Below, one piece after another: positions 1 through 10,669 of a stretch of DNA of 64,000 nt. Source of the stretch: Amblyomma americanum (Eukaryota; Arthropoda; Arachnida; Ixodida; Ixodidae). The position numbers and the translations under genes are program-made. Position 1 is the stretch's first letter, and each line of letters starts with the position of its first letter. The stretch covers positions 188,595,326 through 188,659,325 of the forward strand of contig NC_135497.1 in assembly GCF_052857255.1 (NCBI RefSeq), written 5' to 3'. The notes under the pieces were generated by a model, which saw only the letters and a program-made list of their open reading frames with translations, was not told where the DNA came from and made no database searches.

Positions 1-3000
1 AGGCGGTAGAAAGATGAGACTAAAAGCACTGTATCGGCATTACGTCGGGTCTCACTGAGCACAACCTGGCGTCGTTGGGGTTAATTAAAATGGCAGTTTA
101 ATTATACACAGCGAAATTATTGGAGGCGTGCTGACGCAGTTCTGTTCTTTTTCATTTCTGTTTGCTGCATGCTTCGATGGGATATGATGAATGAGTCACA
201 AACGAGGCCCGTGGTTTCGTCGCAGTGTCTTTTCAAAACGAGCACAGCAGGCAACTGTAACAGCCGCTATGGGTGACCCTGTAGATTCTCATTGACCGCT
301 CCATACGAACTCCGTACGCATCGTACGCAGTCTTGTTCAGAAAAGTATACATAAATGAGCAAACACATGACGAGACAAGCAGAAACTAAAGGTGTTGTGC
401 AGACTCTGGCATTCTTTCGAACAGTACATACGCCACTGAAGTCATCAATACGTTTCAAAGAGCGAAACTGGGGCCGGAAAAGAGAGCGGCGCCTTTTCGG
501 CTGAGCGTCTCCTCGGTTGGCGGCGGCTTGATTATCGCCCTTTCCCTCTCCGAGCTGCGCCGAGGTGCGCCCAGGTCGCCGCTGCTGCAGCTCGAGCGGG
601 AAGTGCGCGCCGAGTCCCATTTCCCGCCGCTGCGGCGGCTCCGGGTCCAGACCCCGGAGCTCTATTCTCGGGGATTCGGGAAAGACCGGCCTCGCCAAAG
701 CGGATATCGTGCGCGGCTTCAAGCGAGGCTTCCGCAGCGGCGCCTTTGGGCGGCTTTGATGGGCGCGGTGCGCGGCCGAGTGTAGCAGGGGGGAAGAGAG
801 GACCGATTTCGGGGGCCATAAACTCCTGACACGAACTCCCGGTATCGGTTCCGACTCGGGTCTTGTGAGCCCCGAGATAGGAAAATCCGCCGCCGCCGCC
901 ACCCGCTCGGCCGAGCAAACAGGCGCACCACTCTCGGCGAGCGCCATCCAGCCGACGCACCGGTGAATCATACACTAGAGTGACACCAGCGGAAAGAGCG
1001 GCGGTAAAAATACTGGCCCGAAAGATTTGTAGCTGTATATACGGCACAATGATGGGGCTCGCCGGCGTGCCAGAACAAAAAAGGAACGTTTAAGCGTGAC
1101 TGACGAGAAAAGAAGTGTTCGGGAAGAAAGCGGGAACGCGTTCGTCAAAAATAAAGAAACCATGTGGCGACGGCGGCTGCTCCTTTGCTTGCGTGAACTG
1201 CCATCAAAAAGGGCTGTATTCTGCAGAAGCCCGCCAAAGTGCCAGTGGAAAAAAAAAAGGCGGGAAGGGGAGGGGGTGTTTATGCCGCTCGTTGCACGTC
1301 GCCTCGCCCTCCGTTTTCTCCGTTTCCAGCGTACGTGCGAGTGTCCGCAGCGCCATTGGCACCACTGCATTTGTAAAAGCCGCTCGATGAAGGCGGACAG
1401 GCTTAACGGGCGTGTTGTCAGCGGAGGCGGAGCCCCCCGCCTAAGTGCCTCGTCTCCTCTTGTTTCCGGCCGCGCTTGTGTTTAGTGTTTTAGAGGGCAG
1501 CCGCCAGCCCCGCCTTGTTCCCTCGTCGCCCTTCCATCCCCATCTCGCGAGCCCGCAACAGGGATGCCGGGGAACGCCCTCCGTGTGAAAAGCAACGCGG
1601 ACTCCCCAGTTTGCTGTCGCTGTCCCGCGCGAGCGGAGATGTTTGCTGATTGTCGTCTCGACCCTTCCGCGGAGTGAAATGGGTTCGGGGGGAAACGAGG
1701 AGCGTTTTGCATCGGGGCGTCGCGACGGCCGAACTAATCGCGGAGTATCAAAGTGCACGCAACACACCATGCGCGGTTAGAGCACGCAACGCAGCCTGTG
1801 AGAAAAAAAGATCGCCAAGCAACGACTGCACTGCCGCCGCCGCCCAAGCAACACTAACTGATGAGACAGCCGGCACTTCGCGGCGCGCCCATAAGCAGAC
1901 CAGGCGAGAACGCCGAAGAACCGAGAGTGTGCCGAGCCTTGGATTAGATCGGAACCTTTCATCAGCTCGAAATGTCCTTCGGAGGTTTCAGTTGCTGGGT
2001 GCGGCGCTGACGTGCGAGTATGTTTCCAGACGCCCTCAACGTAAGCATGCGGCATTTTTAACAGTACTCTAATGCTGATTAATGCTCCATAACTTTTGCA
2101 CAGGTTCTTTTGCAAAGAAACCCGTGCTTTGATTATTATTTGGGACCACGTATTCGCTTTTTCGGTTCTTTACAAATTGCCACATTATGAGTACCCTTGA
2201 CGGGTGGCGACGTGCCGCCCAAACTCCTTTAGACATTGGCTTGCACACAGGAGGAGAAAGACAACAAAGACGAAATCTGCCTGTCGCTGTTAGGCATGTT
2301 GGTGCAAGTAGAGCTTATCTATCTCTGGTGCTACCACCGCTAAAGTCATATCAACTCTCGCGTCGTCACTCCACATTGAGATAACATACAAAGCATTTGT
2401 GCAGTGGCATGGTTTACAACAGCACTTGCCCAATTATTCAAGGAAAAAAAAAGTAGACAAACTTGAAGTAATCGTCAGTGCACAGGTAGTGCGTCTGCAA
2501 ATTTGATCAATCTAACGTAAATAAGTTGCATATAAATACGCGAACCTCCGTTGTGCACACTTTAAGCCGTCTTTGAAGGAACGGAAGAAAAACTTGTCAT
2601 CCAGCTTTATTGCTGAAAGAGGGTGCCACTAGACAAGAGACGGACGTTGTGGAAGAAATATTTCACCGTCGACTCATTACTATAGCATAGGCGCCGGGAT
2701 TTGTGATCACTAAGAACGGTGCCCCTTGACAAACACGACACCCCACTATTTTTTTTTTCCCGGGGTAGGCTTTTGTGCTTATTCTTTTGCTCCGAGAGCA
2801 CATCGTTTTAAAACAAAAAGGCGGCTCGAGGCAGCAAAGGCGACGATAAACAGTGAAAGGAGATGGGCCCGAAGTCGTCGCCCCATTCCGTTCCACTCCC
2901 ACAGTCGTAATAAGTGGTCGCAGCCGCTACAATTGCTCAGCTGCTTGGCACGAAATGGAGGCTTTACCTTTCCCCGCTCACTGCGCCCGGAGGAGGAGGA

Positions 3001-3865
3001 GGAGCAGGGGCGCAACGCTCGAGTGCTGCCTGAGCCACCGAAGCGAGGCTGGGCTTTCGGGCTGGTCCCCCAGGAGCTCGGGGAAAGCCAACAGCTTGGG
3101 CTGCGTCCTGACGGGGCCACAGCTCAGAGAGGCCGCAACGGGCGGGCTCACGTGGGACCTTACGCATACAGGTTACGTGTAGAATTGAAACTGTCTTGAC
3201 CGGGGGTAAACTTTTCCAGCACTGCCCCGACTTCGCCTGTTTCGTAAAATTGCGTTTTTTTTTGAAAAAAAAAACGTTTGTAGAAAATAAGTTGTTCCTA
3301 GATTCTTCCTCTGAATTGAAAAACGGGGAAAAAAACTGAAGCAGGAACGTCGGTTTAGTGCTATAGAAACTGTCCTATAACCTAACCAAGAACCCGTATC
3401 TTGAATCTCGCTTAATGGGCCAAATCTCGCATTGATTTCTTTCCGTTTCGCGCTTACAGAGTCGCCTCGCCACTCTCGGCAAAGGCACACGCGAACAAAG
3501 CGGAGCCGCGCACCTTTCTTCTGTCGGCCTTGCCACACTTCAAACAAAATACAAAATATACCGCGTTAACATCGCATGCGGCGGCTAATCTGCAGTGTAA
3601 CCAGTAAAGCTTGCAGCGCCTATCTACCTTTATTATTTCTATCCCGTCCTTTGCGGAGCAGGAAGGCGTTGTGCTCCTCCTGATGCTGACTGTTCTTTCT
3701 TCTCACCACGCGTCTCTGTTCTCCATTCGTGCATAGGTTTAAACAAAAATAAGCTGCGACAGATTTAAGCGAGGCACCCGTGAGTACAGTGAACTAGAAT
3801 ACCGTGAGTCCTCTTCGCACGCTCTTCTGCTCGTGGCGCCCTGGCTGAACGAAGCGTACGCGCAG
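1..3865. other. Flank with no supported gene
   Basis: I see no recognisable domain in any frame here and no convincing chain of splice sites. Open frames cluster in the GC-rich blocks at 480-985 and 2950-3180, as expected by chance in such sequence, and overlap one another on both strands. If the FNIII gene extends upstream, the exon carrying the first half of its domain should lie to the left, here or outside the window. I could not find it. Confidence 0.5.
480..985. other. GC-rich, CpG-dense block
   Basis: About 500 bases of markedly higher GC and CpG content than the AT-rich surroundings. It is open in several overlapping frames on both strands, none with a recognisable domain. It could be a promoter or 5' exon region or simply a compositional patch. 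No TATA box, start codon context or splice chain decides between these. Confidence 0.3.
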
Positions 3866-4069
3866 GCGAGGAGAAGGCGCTCATGCTGCCGGCGGTGATC
3901 CAGTCCAAGCTGGTGACGCGGCTGCGCGAGGGCACCGAGTATGCCGTGGTTCTGTCGGCCGTCTATCCCAACGTCCAGACGGCTTCGGCGCCCAAACTCA
4001 CCGTGCGCACCGCACTGCCCGTCGCCGAGCTGCCCGTTGGGGACGACTCCTACCTGGACAACAAGATCC
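3866..4069 (+). CDS. Internal exon: C-terminal half of a fibronectin type III domain
   Basis: The exon runs from an AG acceptor at 3864-3865 to a GT donor at 4070 (ATCC|GTAAGC). It is 204 nt long and enters and leaves in phase 1, as is typical for shuffled extracellular modules. The translation contains REGTEYAVVLSAVY followed by a Ser/Pro stretch and LTVRT, the usual E-F-G strand pattern of an FNIII domain, then an acidic linker ending near DDSYLDNKI. The first half of the domain must lie in an upstream exon that I did not find. The EGF-Lam exon at 12902-13315 has the same strand and phase and probably belongs to the same adhesion or matrix protein. The family cannot be named from these pieces. 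The polypyrimidine tract is weak, so the exact acceptor is less certain than the donor. Confidence 0.6.
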
Positions 4070-5236
4070 GTAAGCACCCCTTTCTGTTCTCAACGTATTT
4101 CGCCTGGTATCTTTAACACCTACACCAGTCGTCGACTCGTGAAACAGGACAGGCTGACGACCATTGCCGAAAGCATCCCAGCCTTGCTGTCCCCCTCTTT
4201 CCTTCAGTCTTTGCTACACTTATTTGCTAGGGTGTAAAGATGTCGAAGGCAGATCCGACGTTCCAGGAAAACCTCATCAGCCACGCGTGCAGAAAAATTC
4301 TGACTGCCTTCGCGACCAAACAGGGAATCGACGGGCAGAGGCAGCAAAAGTGGAAGTCGGAGTTTTGCTAGCAGTGATGTATCGAAGTTCCCATGTGGCA
4401 TTAGAGGGACCGTCGCTTCAAAAACCTATCAACGTCTCTTTGCGGCATGCTATTCACTAGGGGAAGCTGGATACCTTTAACTACTCAATTCTATTGCCGC
4501 CTGCCGGGAGCACTGTTCTGTGGCGGTGTGTTAAATCAAACATACGCGTTTATGGGAATAGTCTAGCTCAAAGTATCACGAATGTTCTTGTGCGATTACG
4601 TCATTTAGTTTAACACAGTTCCTATTTTCATTTTTTGCCGTTTTCTTTTACGCGTGAGTGTAAGTGTGTGTGATTTTATTCGCTGCTCACAATTATATGA
4701 TATCCTAAGTGACACGAATGACATTAGCGCAGTATTTACTGAGTCATGAACATTCTCTTTACACTCATGGACGAGTTAACCTGTAATGACAAAGCGACGA
4801 CCAAGAACTGCTGGTGGTTCCGTGAAGCCACGAAAACATGAATGAGCCCCGGCTCGACAGCGCTGCTTGCGTTTCCTTCCGAGTGGAATGACCCGGCGGC
4901 AACAACGATTGTGAAGGGACAGCTGCGAAACTAACAGACAGAAGCAATGCGTAACAATTTTTTTCCCACTTATGAGCAAGCGCCAAGGGACGGATTGTAA
5001 GAATGATGCAATCAGGCGAAACGAATGCACTCGCCTTGGCCCGGCTCTCACCTATTACTGATTACGCTGATCCTGGCACGCTTGCCTACACTCTTGTGCC
5101 GGCGTTTACCTGTTATTGGTCCATAATCTCGTAGCTGCACTGCGCCAGCGGTAGTTTTGTCGCCGCTCCCTCGTCCCACGTCAGCTTGTCCGTGAGTGTA
5201 GTACGCTCGCGTGTCCGCTACGCCGTCGTTGACGCT

Positions 5237-5725
5237 CGATAGATAGATAAAGAGGAGGGGGGAAAGGCAGGGACGTTAACCAGAAAGGGGTTCCGGTTGG
5301 CTACCCTGCACTGGGGAAGAGGGATTAGGGGACTAAAAGGAGGAAGAGAGAATGTAAAAAAGGCATAACACACACACGCACAACGCTGTCACAATTTGTC
5401 ACTCAATCCAGTCGCTCTCAAGTAGGCAAACAGTGCCTTGTATGCCTTGAGGGCAGCCGACTGCTGTGGCCACGGACCGAGGATCTTTTGCTCTGTTAAT
5501 GGGCGAGGATCGAGGCGGTTCAGGGCACAACACAGTGTATGTCTTGCACTCGCAAATGCAGGGCACTCACAGAGAAGATGAGCGATGGTCTCCTCACAAC
5601 CACAGCTTTCACAGGCAAGACTGTCGGCCATCCCCATCCGGAAAGCATAGTGGTTGGTAAAAGCAACACCGATCCATAAACGGCATAACAATGTTGACGC
5701 TTGAACTGCGCACAGAAGCATGGCA
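5237..5725 (-). mobile_element. 5'-truncated non-LTR retrotransposon (3' end only)
   Basis: The - strand encodes the C-terminal tail of a LINE ORF2 (5389-5721), recognisable by the cysteine/histidine knuckle CESCGCEETIAHLLCECPAF. This post-RT/RNase H finger is common in I/Jockey-type elements. Beyond the stop comes about 150 bases of 3' UTR, ending in a short GATA-repeat tail (5238-5249) at the 3' end of the - strand. It is severely 5'-truncated and a dead insertion. The element is different from the LINE family at 17-36 kb. Confidence 0.65.
5389..5721 (-). pseudogene. LINE ORF2 C-terminal fragment with a Cys/His knuckle
   Basis: About 110 open residues ending in a natural stop at 5389. Only the last part of ORF2 survives; there is no RT and no endonuclease. 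The C-x2-C...H-x4-C knuckle is intact. It is not expected to be functional. Confidence 0.6.
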
Positions 5726-5849
5726 TACGGGACGGCGCAGTTAACAGCGCTCAGTCAGCGGCGAGCGAGCGCGAGCGTGCTGGCGCCGACGACGAAGAGG
5801 CAGAAAGCAGGAGAGGAAACGCGGCCACCAGGAGCCGACTGGAGGGCGG

Positions 5850-5856
5850 TCCCGAT
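5850..5856. repeat. Left target-site duplication of the P-like element (TCCCGAT)
   Basis: TCCCGAT directly precedes the left end CAACACCC and occurs again directly after the right end GGGTGTTG (9991-9997). Because the terminal G is shared, the duplication can also be read as 8 bp (GTCCCGAT), the length known for P elements. Confidence 0.8.
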
Positions 5857-5910
5857 CAACACCCTCTCAATGCTAAGGCCTCTCCACCGGCCGCGTGACG
5901 TCACGCCAAG
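5857..5910 (+). repeat. Left terminal inverted repeat of the P-like element
   Basis: Starts CAACACCCTCT and contains AGGCCTCTCCA and CGTCACGCCAAG. The right end read in reverse complement has the same three blocks in order with short length differences. The outer 11 bases are identical. Confidence 0.75.
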
Positions 5911-6532
5911 GGACCGTGCAGGCCCCGCGCTCCGCGATTTCAGCGCGCCGCGCCCGTCTGCACTATTCGGGTACTGCCGTACGTAGCTGCCTTATAAGTG
6001 ATTCCTTCATTTTCATTTTTGTCGTTGCTGCAGAAAAGAAATTCGCTAGTTTGTGCGCGCCTTAGGCTATCATTTTATCTGCTTTATATATTTTTTTTAT
6101 TGCAGAACACCTTATTGTCAAGAAAGTTCGAGCTGCTAATACAGTTTTTTATAATAAACAATTTAGCATACGGCCGCCAATTTCGCATTATTGGTCATTA
6201 TAATAAAAAATTGATTAGTTAATTTCAATTAATCATCTAATTATTAGGTTCTATCACGTACATGATGTCTGCCGTGCGGTAAAATCCATCCGCACAGACC
6301 GCACATGCGTATATCTAGTTGTTAAAGTAGAAGTTCGTGAACATTGAAAAAAAAAACACCGTCTACTGCGCATTGTGTTAGTTTTATTCTGTATTGTGTT
6401 TTGCTTAAAGCTTTCACACACAGCAATAATGACACTCACAATAATGTTGCGCTGTTGAGTATTTGTACAGCTAATCTGACCCTTACAATAAAAAACGACG
6501 AGACACCAGCAATGAAGTGTGCGCAAAGCATT

Positions 6533-6538
6533 TTTATT
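6533..6538 (-). terminator. Poly(A) signal AATAAA of the P-like transposase gene
   Basis: TTTATT on the + strand reads AATAAA on the - strand, about 15 bases after the transposase stop codon. This is a plausible position for a compact transposon gene. Confidence 0.55.
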
Positions 6539-6553
6539 GCTTGGGAATAAAAC

Positions 6554-9214
6554 TTACTTCTTCTTAAGCGTTGCTGCTTTCCGGGCTGCGGCCTTCTGCT
6601 GCGCATTGTCTTGTATGGCATCATTTCTTAGTTTGCAAAAGTTGTTTAGAACAACGTTGGTTGCAACGCGTACTACCAAGCGCAGGAGAGTTTGTGCAGT
6701 GTGGCCATTTTCACATGTCTCAATGTCGTGTTCGTCCAGGAGGGAAATCGTCTGTGAAATCACGACACCACGTTGATTTCTACAGGAGAGAAAATCTTCC
6801 GCGGTTGCTCCAAAAGACAACTTCTCTGCAACTAGTTTAGTCATCAGTACCATGTGAACTGTGCATGGCTGGGGAAACTTCAGCCCTCCTCTCGACAGGT
6901 TAGCTATCATGGCAGTATTTTCCGCTTCGATCTCTCGATTTTCAATCACCAATGTGCTGAAGCAAGCAGAACATGAAAGCTTCTTTAAAGCAGCATGAGC
7001 AGCGTATCCTGCAATGTAGACAATAGCATCCATGTCAGAGTGGGCGTGTGTAATATCGTCGTCGCTGACAGCCACAGAAAAGTTGCATGGGACAAGATCC
7101 TCACTTACGTCTTCAAACTCTGTTTCCTCGCGTGGAAATGTCAAAAGTTTTTGAAGACGAAGCTTCTTCTCACATTCGTAGAGCTGACGCACGGAAATGT
7201 GGTACTGTGATCCTGCCAGCTGGCGGTAACGGCCGAAGCGGTCTTCTAGCGCATCCGTCTGAAATTTGCCCAGCAGTACGTACTTGAAGTGAAGTTCTTC
7301 TAAGCAGTAGCGCGAGAGTTCTACCAGAGAATAGCATGTCAGTCGCAAAGCACTGTGAGTCTCTTTCGTCAGCGAGCCACTGGTGATGTTTATTCTTGCC
7401 CAAGCGTCCAACCAGTCCACAACGCCGCTCAGGAAAGCTAACTGTGTGTCATCAACAGACCTTACAGGGTCTTGCATGCTGTCCCTTAGCCTCTGGCCTT
7501 TGCAAGGGGTCTTAACATTGACTATTTGCCACCATGTGAGGATAACGTCAATGAAAAGAGCAGTCGACTCAGCTTGAGGAATCTTGAACGCGGAACCATG
7601 TGTCCTGAGGGCATTTGAAACAAACTGATTAATGACGTCGAGAGCGAGCTTTACATTTTGCCGCTCCATTGAGGTTGGATTCACGGCTTTTGCGTTCAGT
7701 CTGTAAGCAGCCTTCACAAGCGACGTCTTCTCTGAAGAATAAAGCTGCCGCACAGCTGCGAAAGAAGCAGCTTTCATACGAGGAGGCCCTTCGGGCATTG
7801 CTCCACTCAAGTCCATTTCAGGGAAATAGAGGCATGTTCCAGGGTTTTTCTGGTTAATCCAATTGTTCCTAATGCACTTCAAGAGATGCACAGGATCGAC
7901 CACGTAGAAAAGAGGGCGAGCGTTATCGGCTGGATGGGGATAGACAATGCTCACCTGAGGACTTGTAGCAAATAACGACATCATCTTGCGGTTCAGAGCA
8001 TTGTTGTCCGTTATCACAGCGATAATTTTGAGCCCCATTTTCTCAACATTAATGATTATGTTCTTAGCATGCTCGTGCAAAATTTCTGCGCTCAGTTTGC
8101 TCACAGGTAATATGTGAATGACGTCCTTGTTTGCAGAAAGGAGTGATTGTACCATGAACACATGGGCTGTTGTTGCTGGTTCCGTTGAATGAACCGACGA
8201 TCCTACTATTGTGCCCCCTTTGTAGTCGAAGTATGGTTTTATGTGGATCTCATCGATCATCAGGGTCACTGTCTTCTCGTGGTCTTTCATTGATTTGACT
8301 CGTTCTCGGATGTAGGAGAGACAGTGCGGTTGATTTTGCTCCACAAGAGGGTCAGCTTTGTAATTTGAGCAAACACGGCGCAGTGTGGAAGGATGGGGCA
8401 GAATGATTCTTGATGCAGCTCTTGTGAAGTGATATGCGTGAGGAGAAATTGAATTCAAAATACTGGCGAATACCAGCAGCTCTGCGCTATACACATGCTG
8501 TTTCGCGAGGAGAAGCTCTATCTGCTCAACCAGAAATTTCAGCAAAGAAGACTGTTCTTTCGTCGTATCACTGTCCTCAATGAGGTCTGCAAGCAGTGAA
8601 CCGACAAACTGCAATACTTTAGTATGTTTCGACTCTTTCGTCACCTCAGGTATATTATGCAAGCCTATCTCGAGTTCTTCTAGCAGCAAGGACAGGCTGG
8701 AGGTGTCGCATACTTGAGCTGGCAGAATCCTGCCTGAAGGAAGCGACAGAAGCTTCACTCCATTCAAGAAAACAGAAAGTGACAGATCAGGGAGAACTAC
8801 CAAGGCGCATTTCACATTAGGTGAAGGATCATTCTCGATGAGAAGGAACCTAACGCACTGCTCATCGACAGAAACGGTCCAGAATTTCGTGTTGCAGATT
8901 CCAGGCAACTTAGATTTGAACTCCTCGTAAGATGAAACTTTGTTTCTTTTCTGTTCAAGCTCATTAGACTGAAGTGACTTCCTCATAGCCTCCTGCAAAG
9001 CAGCGTTTTCCCTTCTTGCTTTTTTCGTCTCTGGCGATTCACTCCGTCCAGGCGTTGAGGACAAGTATTTTGGGCAGTTTGGAAAAACAGAAGGCGCAGC
9101 ATCAATCTTCAACTGTAGCCTGTCACGCTTCACCTCTATTATTTTCCCTGTCAGTTCATCTTGGTGTGACAACGTCGTAATGAAGTCGCCTGCGTGGAAG
9201 TGCAGTTCACACAC
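6554..9214 (-). CDS. P-element-like transposase, exon 2 (residues 51-936)
   Basis: 886 codons without interruption, from the acceptor TTTTCTCGTGCAG|GTG to the stop at 6554. It opens with VCELHF, the last Cys and His of the C2CH THAP zinc finger. Later come a lysine/arginine-rich stretch and a long RNase H-like transposase core. Candidate catalytic residues are D371 in LMIDEIH, D453 in AVITDNN and E707 in TDALEDRFG, the P/THAP9 order. A conserved YIAGY block and a Cys pair follow near the C-terminus. The size is in the range of THAP9-type transposases. It should bind its own terminal repeats and excise or integrate the element in the nucleus. No codon is visibly damaged. A domesticated host copy is unlikely because terminal repeats and a target duplication are present. 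Confidence 0.85.
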   Translation of the reverse strand: MCELHFHAGDFITTLSHQDELTGKIIEVKRDRLQLKIDAAPSVFPNCPKYLSSTPGRSESPETKKARRENAALQEAMRKSLQSNELEQKRNKVSSYEEFKSKLPGICNTKFWTVSVDEQCVRFLLIENDPSPNVKCALVVLPDLSLSVFLNGVKLLSLPSGRILPAQVCDTSSLSLLLEELEIGLHNIPEVTKESKHTKVLQFVGSLLADLIEDSDTTKEQSSLLKFLVEQIELLLAKQHVYSAELLVFASILNSISPHAYHFTRAASRIILPHPSTLRRVCSNYKADPLVEQNQPHCLSYIRERVKSMKDHEKTVTLMIDEIHIKPYFDYKGGTIVGSSVHSTEPATTAHVFMVQSLLSANKDVIHILPVSKLSAEILHEHAKNIIINVEKMGLKIIAVITDNNALNRKMMSLFATSPQVSIVYPHPADNARPLFYVVDPVHLLKCIRNNWINQKNPGTCLYFPEMDLSGAMPEGPPRMKAASFAAVRQLYSSEKTSLVKAAYRLNAKAVNPTSMERQNVKLALDVINQFVSNALRTHGSAFKIPQAESTALFIDVILTWWQIVNVKTPCKGQRLRDSMQDPVRSVDDTQLAFLSGVVDWLDAWARINITSGSLTKETHSALRLTCYSLVELSRYCLEELHFKYVLLGKFQTDALEDRFGRYRQLAGSQYHISVRQLYECEKKLRLQKLLTFPREETEFEDVSEDLVPCNFSVAVSDDDITHAHSDMDAIVYIAGYAAHAALKKLSCSACFSTLVIENREIEAENTAMIANLSRGGLKFPQPCTVHMVLMTKLVAEKLSFGATAEDFLSCRNQRGVVISQTISLLDEHDIETCENGHTAQTLLRLVVRVATNVVLNNFCKLRNDAIQDNAQQKAAARKAATLKKK

Positions 9215-9489
9215 CTGCACGAGAAAATGAAGCAAGGCCATTCGCCATGACTCTCCATTGCCTAAAACACTAAGTAAAAAGAGTCTGAATAGTGAACAGC
9301 TTTTACATATTTACACAGCTTTTACACAAGCCTTATGCACATCCACAGAACTAAATGCTTCCTGGACAATTCATACATAAGTGTAAGAAGTGATATCATT
9401 GCCTACAAAGACAGCATGCCTTTCCGGGAGCGACAGCTCACAACTAAGATAATTACCAGCGCCTATTAAGCAATATTTCAGAGTCTTAC
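9215..9489 (-). other. Intron of the P-like transposase gene (275 bp)
   Basis: Donor AGG|GTAAGA and acceptor CGTGCAG|GTG, splitting the THAP finger between its two zinc-ligand pairs in phase 0. If retained, translation continues only three codons (VRL) to a stop, giving a 53-residue stub with half a zinc finger. Splicing is therefore required for transposase. Confidence 0.75.
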
Positions 9490-9639
9490 CCTCGAATGCT
9501 CTGTAGGTGTGAAATCCTTCCGTGGAATGGCTCGCAACCAGGCTTTTCTTCGTACTTCGTCTCTTGGGAAGCAATAAACACGTACTTTGGGACCATTCTG
9601 GTAGTTCCCGCGGCACCCGGGAACACAGCACCGGCCCAT
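9490..9639 (-). CDS. P-like transposase, exon 1 (first half of the THAP zinc finger)
   Basis: Exactly 50 codons from ATG (9639) to the donor. It starts MGRCCVPGC, giving the first Cys pair (C4 and C9), continues with a YCFP motif and a conserved KAWLRAIPRK block containing the invariant Trp, and ends HSR. Exon 2 supplies VCELHF, completing C-x4-C...C-x2-H of a THAP domain. The start was chosen because THAP domains characteristically sit at the very N-terminus with this spacing. Exon 1 is in a different frame from the longer overlapping open frame at 9371-9796, which has no THAP features and is a shadow. Confidence 0.8.
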
Positions 9640-9920
9640 GTTTCACGAAGTTGCACTCGCTACACGGCAGGCAATCAGTTTCCCATTCGTGCGCTAGCAC
9701 AGGTACGCACGCCACACAAGAAACGGCCACACGAAACAGACACAGCCGTGCGAGGAGCGAACGGAAATGCACCCAACGCCAGGCTGAAAGACTCAAGCAG
9801 CAGCTAGACGCTCACTGCAAGACTGCGTTCGTGTCTGTGCTTGCCCGGGCAAGCGCGAGCACATCGAGGGAGACAACCGAGCGGAGCGGAGCCGCGCTTG
9901 GTGAGCAGCCTGACCGGACA

Positions 9921-9990
9921 CTTGGCGTGACGTAGCGCGTGTGGAAAGGAGGGCCTGGAGAGGCCTGAAGAAAGTATTTAGAGGGTGTTG
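9921..9990 (-). repeat. Right terminal inverted repeat of the P-like element
   Basis: In reverse complement it begins CAACACCCTCT and carries AGGCCTCTCCA and CGTCACGCCAAG, matching the left end. It has about 15 extra bases of internal spacing. Confidence 0.75.
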
Positions 9991-9997
9991 TCCCGAT
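9991..9997. repeat. Right target-site duplication of the P-like element
   Basis: TCCCGAT immediately after GGGTGTTG, identical to 5850-5856. Confidence 0.8.
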
Positions 9998-10669
9998 ACG
10001 GGCCGTGAGCTCGAGAGTGCCGCCCTTCCCAGGGGACACGCGGGAGAAGGAAGCCTGCGAGCTCCTGCAGTGCCTGCGCACGGGTCTGGCGGGTCGTTGA
10101 CTGCGCGCGAATTGCGCGTCAAGGCTGTGCGCCCCAGCCAGCGGTATCCCTGTCACAGCGCGGCCCTTCAGAAAGAGCCGAGGCGACGCCGCGCACCGCT
10201 TCTTGCCCGAAGGTGAAGCTGGGCTTCGCTTACCGCTTTATAGCGCACTTAAGCTGGAGGAGATGAGAGAGGGGCTGCTTTCTCGAGAGGATATGCGCGG
10301 AGGGGACGCTCGGTGGTGCAGGACCCACGAATAAAGAGGAAAGAGACGAGCTTGGGGACGATACGGCAGCGTGCAGCGGTTGGCGACAGCCTTTAAAAGA
10401 GTGCATGGATTATACCGAGGCAGCCTCTGTGGGGAGCATCTTGCGCGTCGTAGCGTGAAAACACCCGTAGCTTAGCCGGATATTGACGCTTGGTCGTTGA
10501 AAATTGAAAAAGCATGCACAGGTGGTCTCAGCTCCCCGTTAAAAAAAAAACAGCCGCCTAAAGCTAAAGGACCATGTACAAGGGATGTGTTCAGTAAGTG
10601 CTACAGTCATAACAGAGAAGGGGCAAATTCTTGCCCTGAAAAGCTTTGGTTAAACTATTGGTTCTTTAG

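Larger units (their letters stand above)
5857..9990 (-). mobile_element. Complete P-element-like DNA transposon (4134 bp)
   Basis: The ends are CAACACCC...GGGTGTTG, flanked by TCCCGAT on both sides. About 55-70 bp of inverted-repeat sequence extends inward, sharing CAACACCCTCT, AGGCCTCTCCA and CGTCACGCCAAG in the same order at both ends. Inside is a single two-exon transposase gene on the - strand with no frame breaks and a poly(A) signal just after the stop. Terminal repeats, target duplication and intact gene together mark an autonomous-looking and probably young insertion. It lies in the presumed intron of the FNIII/EGF-Lam gene, in antisense orientation. Confidence 0.85.

Noticed and set aside
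267..1047. Long overlapping open frames on both strands (up to 234 codons)
   Set aside because: They lie in a GC-rich block, overlap each other in conflicting frames, have no domain and no splice logic. Compositional artefacts are the simpler reading.
2726..3199. Open frames of 109-157 codons with a Glu-rich run
   Set aside because: The Glu run comes from a GGA repeat (GAG/GGA-rich DNA). Frames on both strands are equally open and unmatched.
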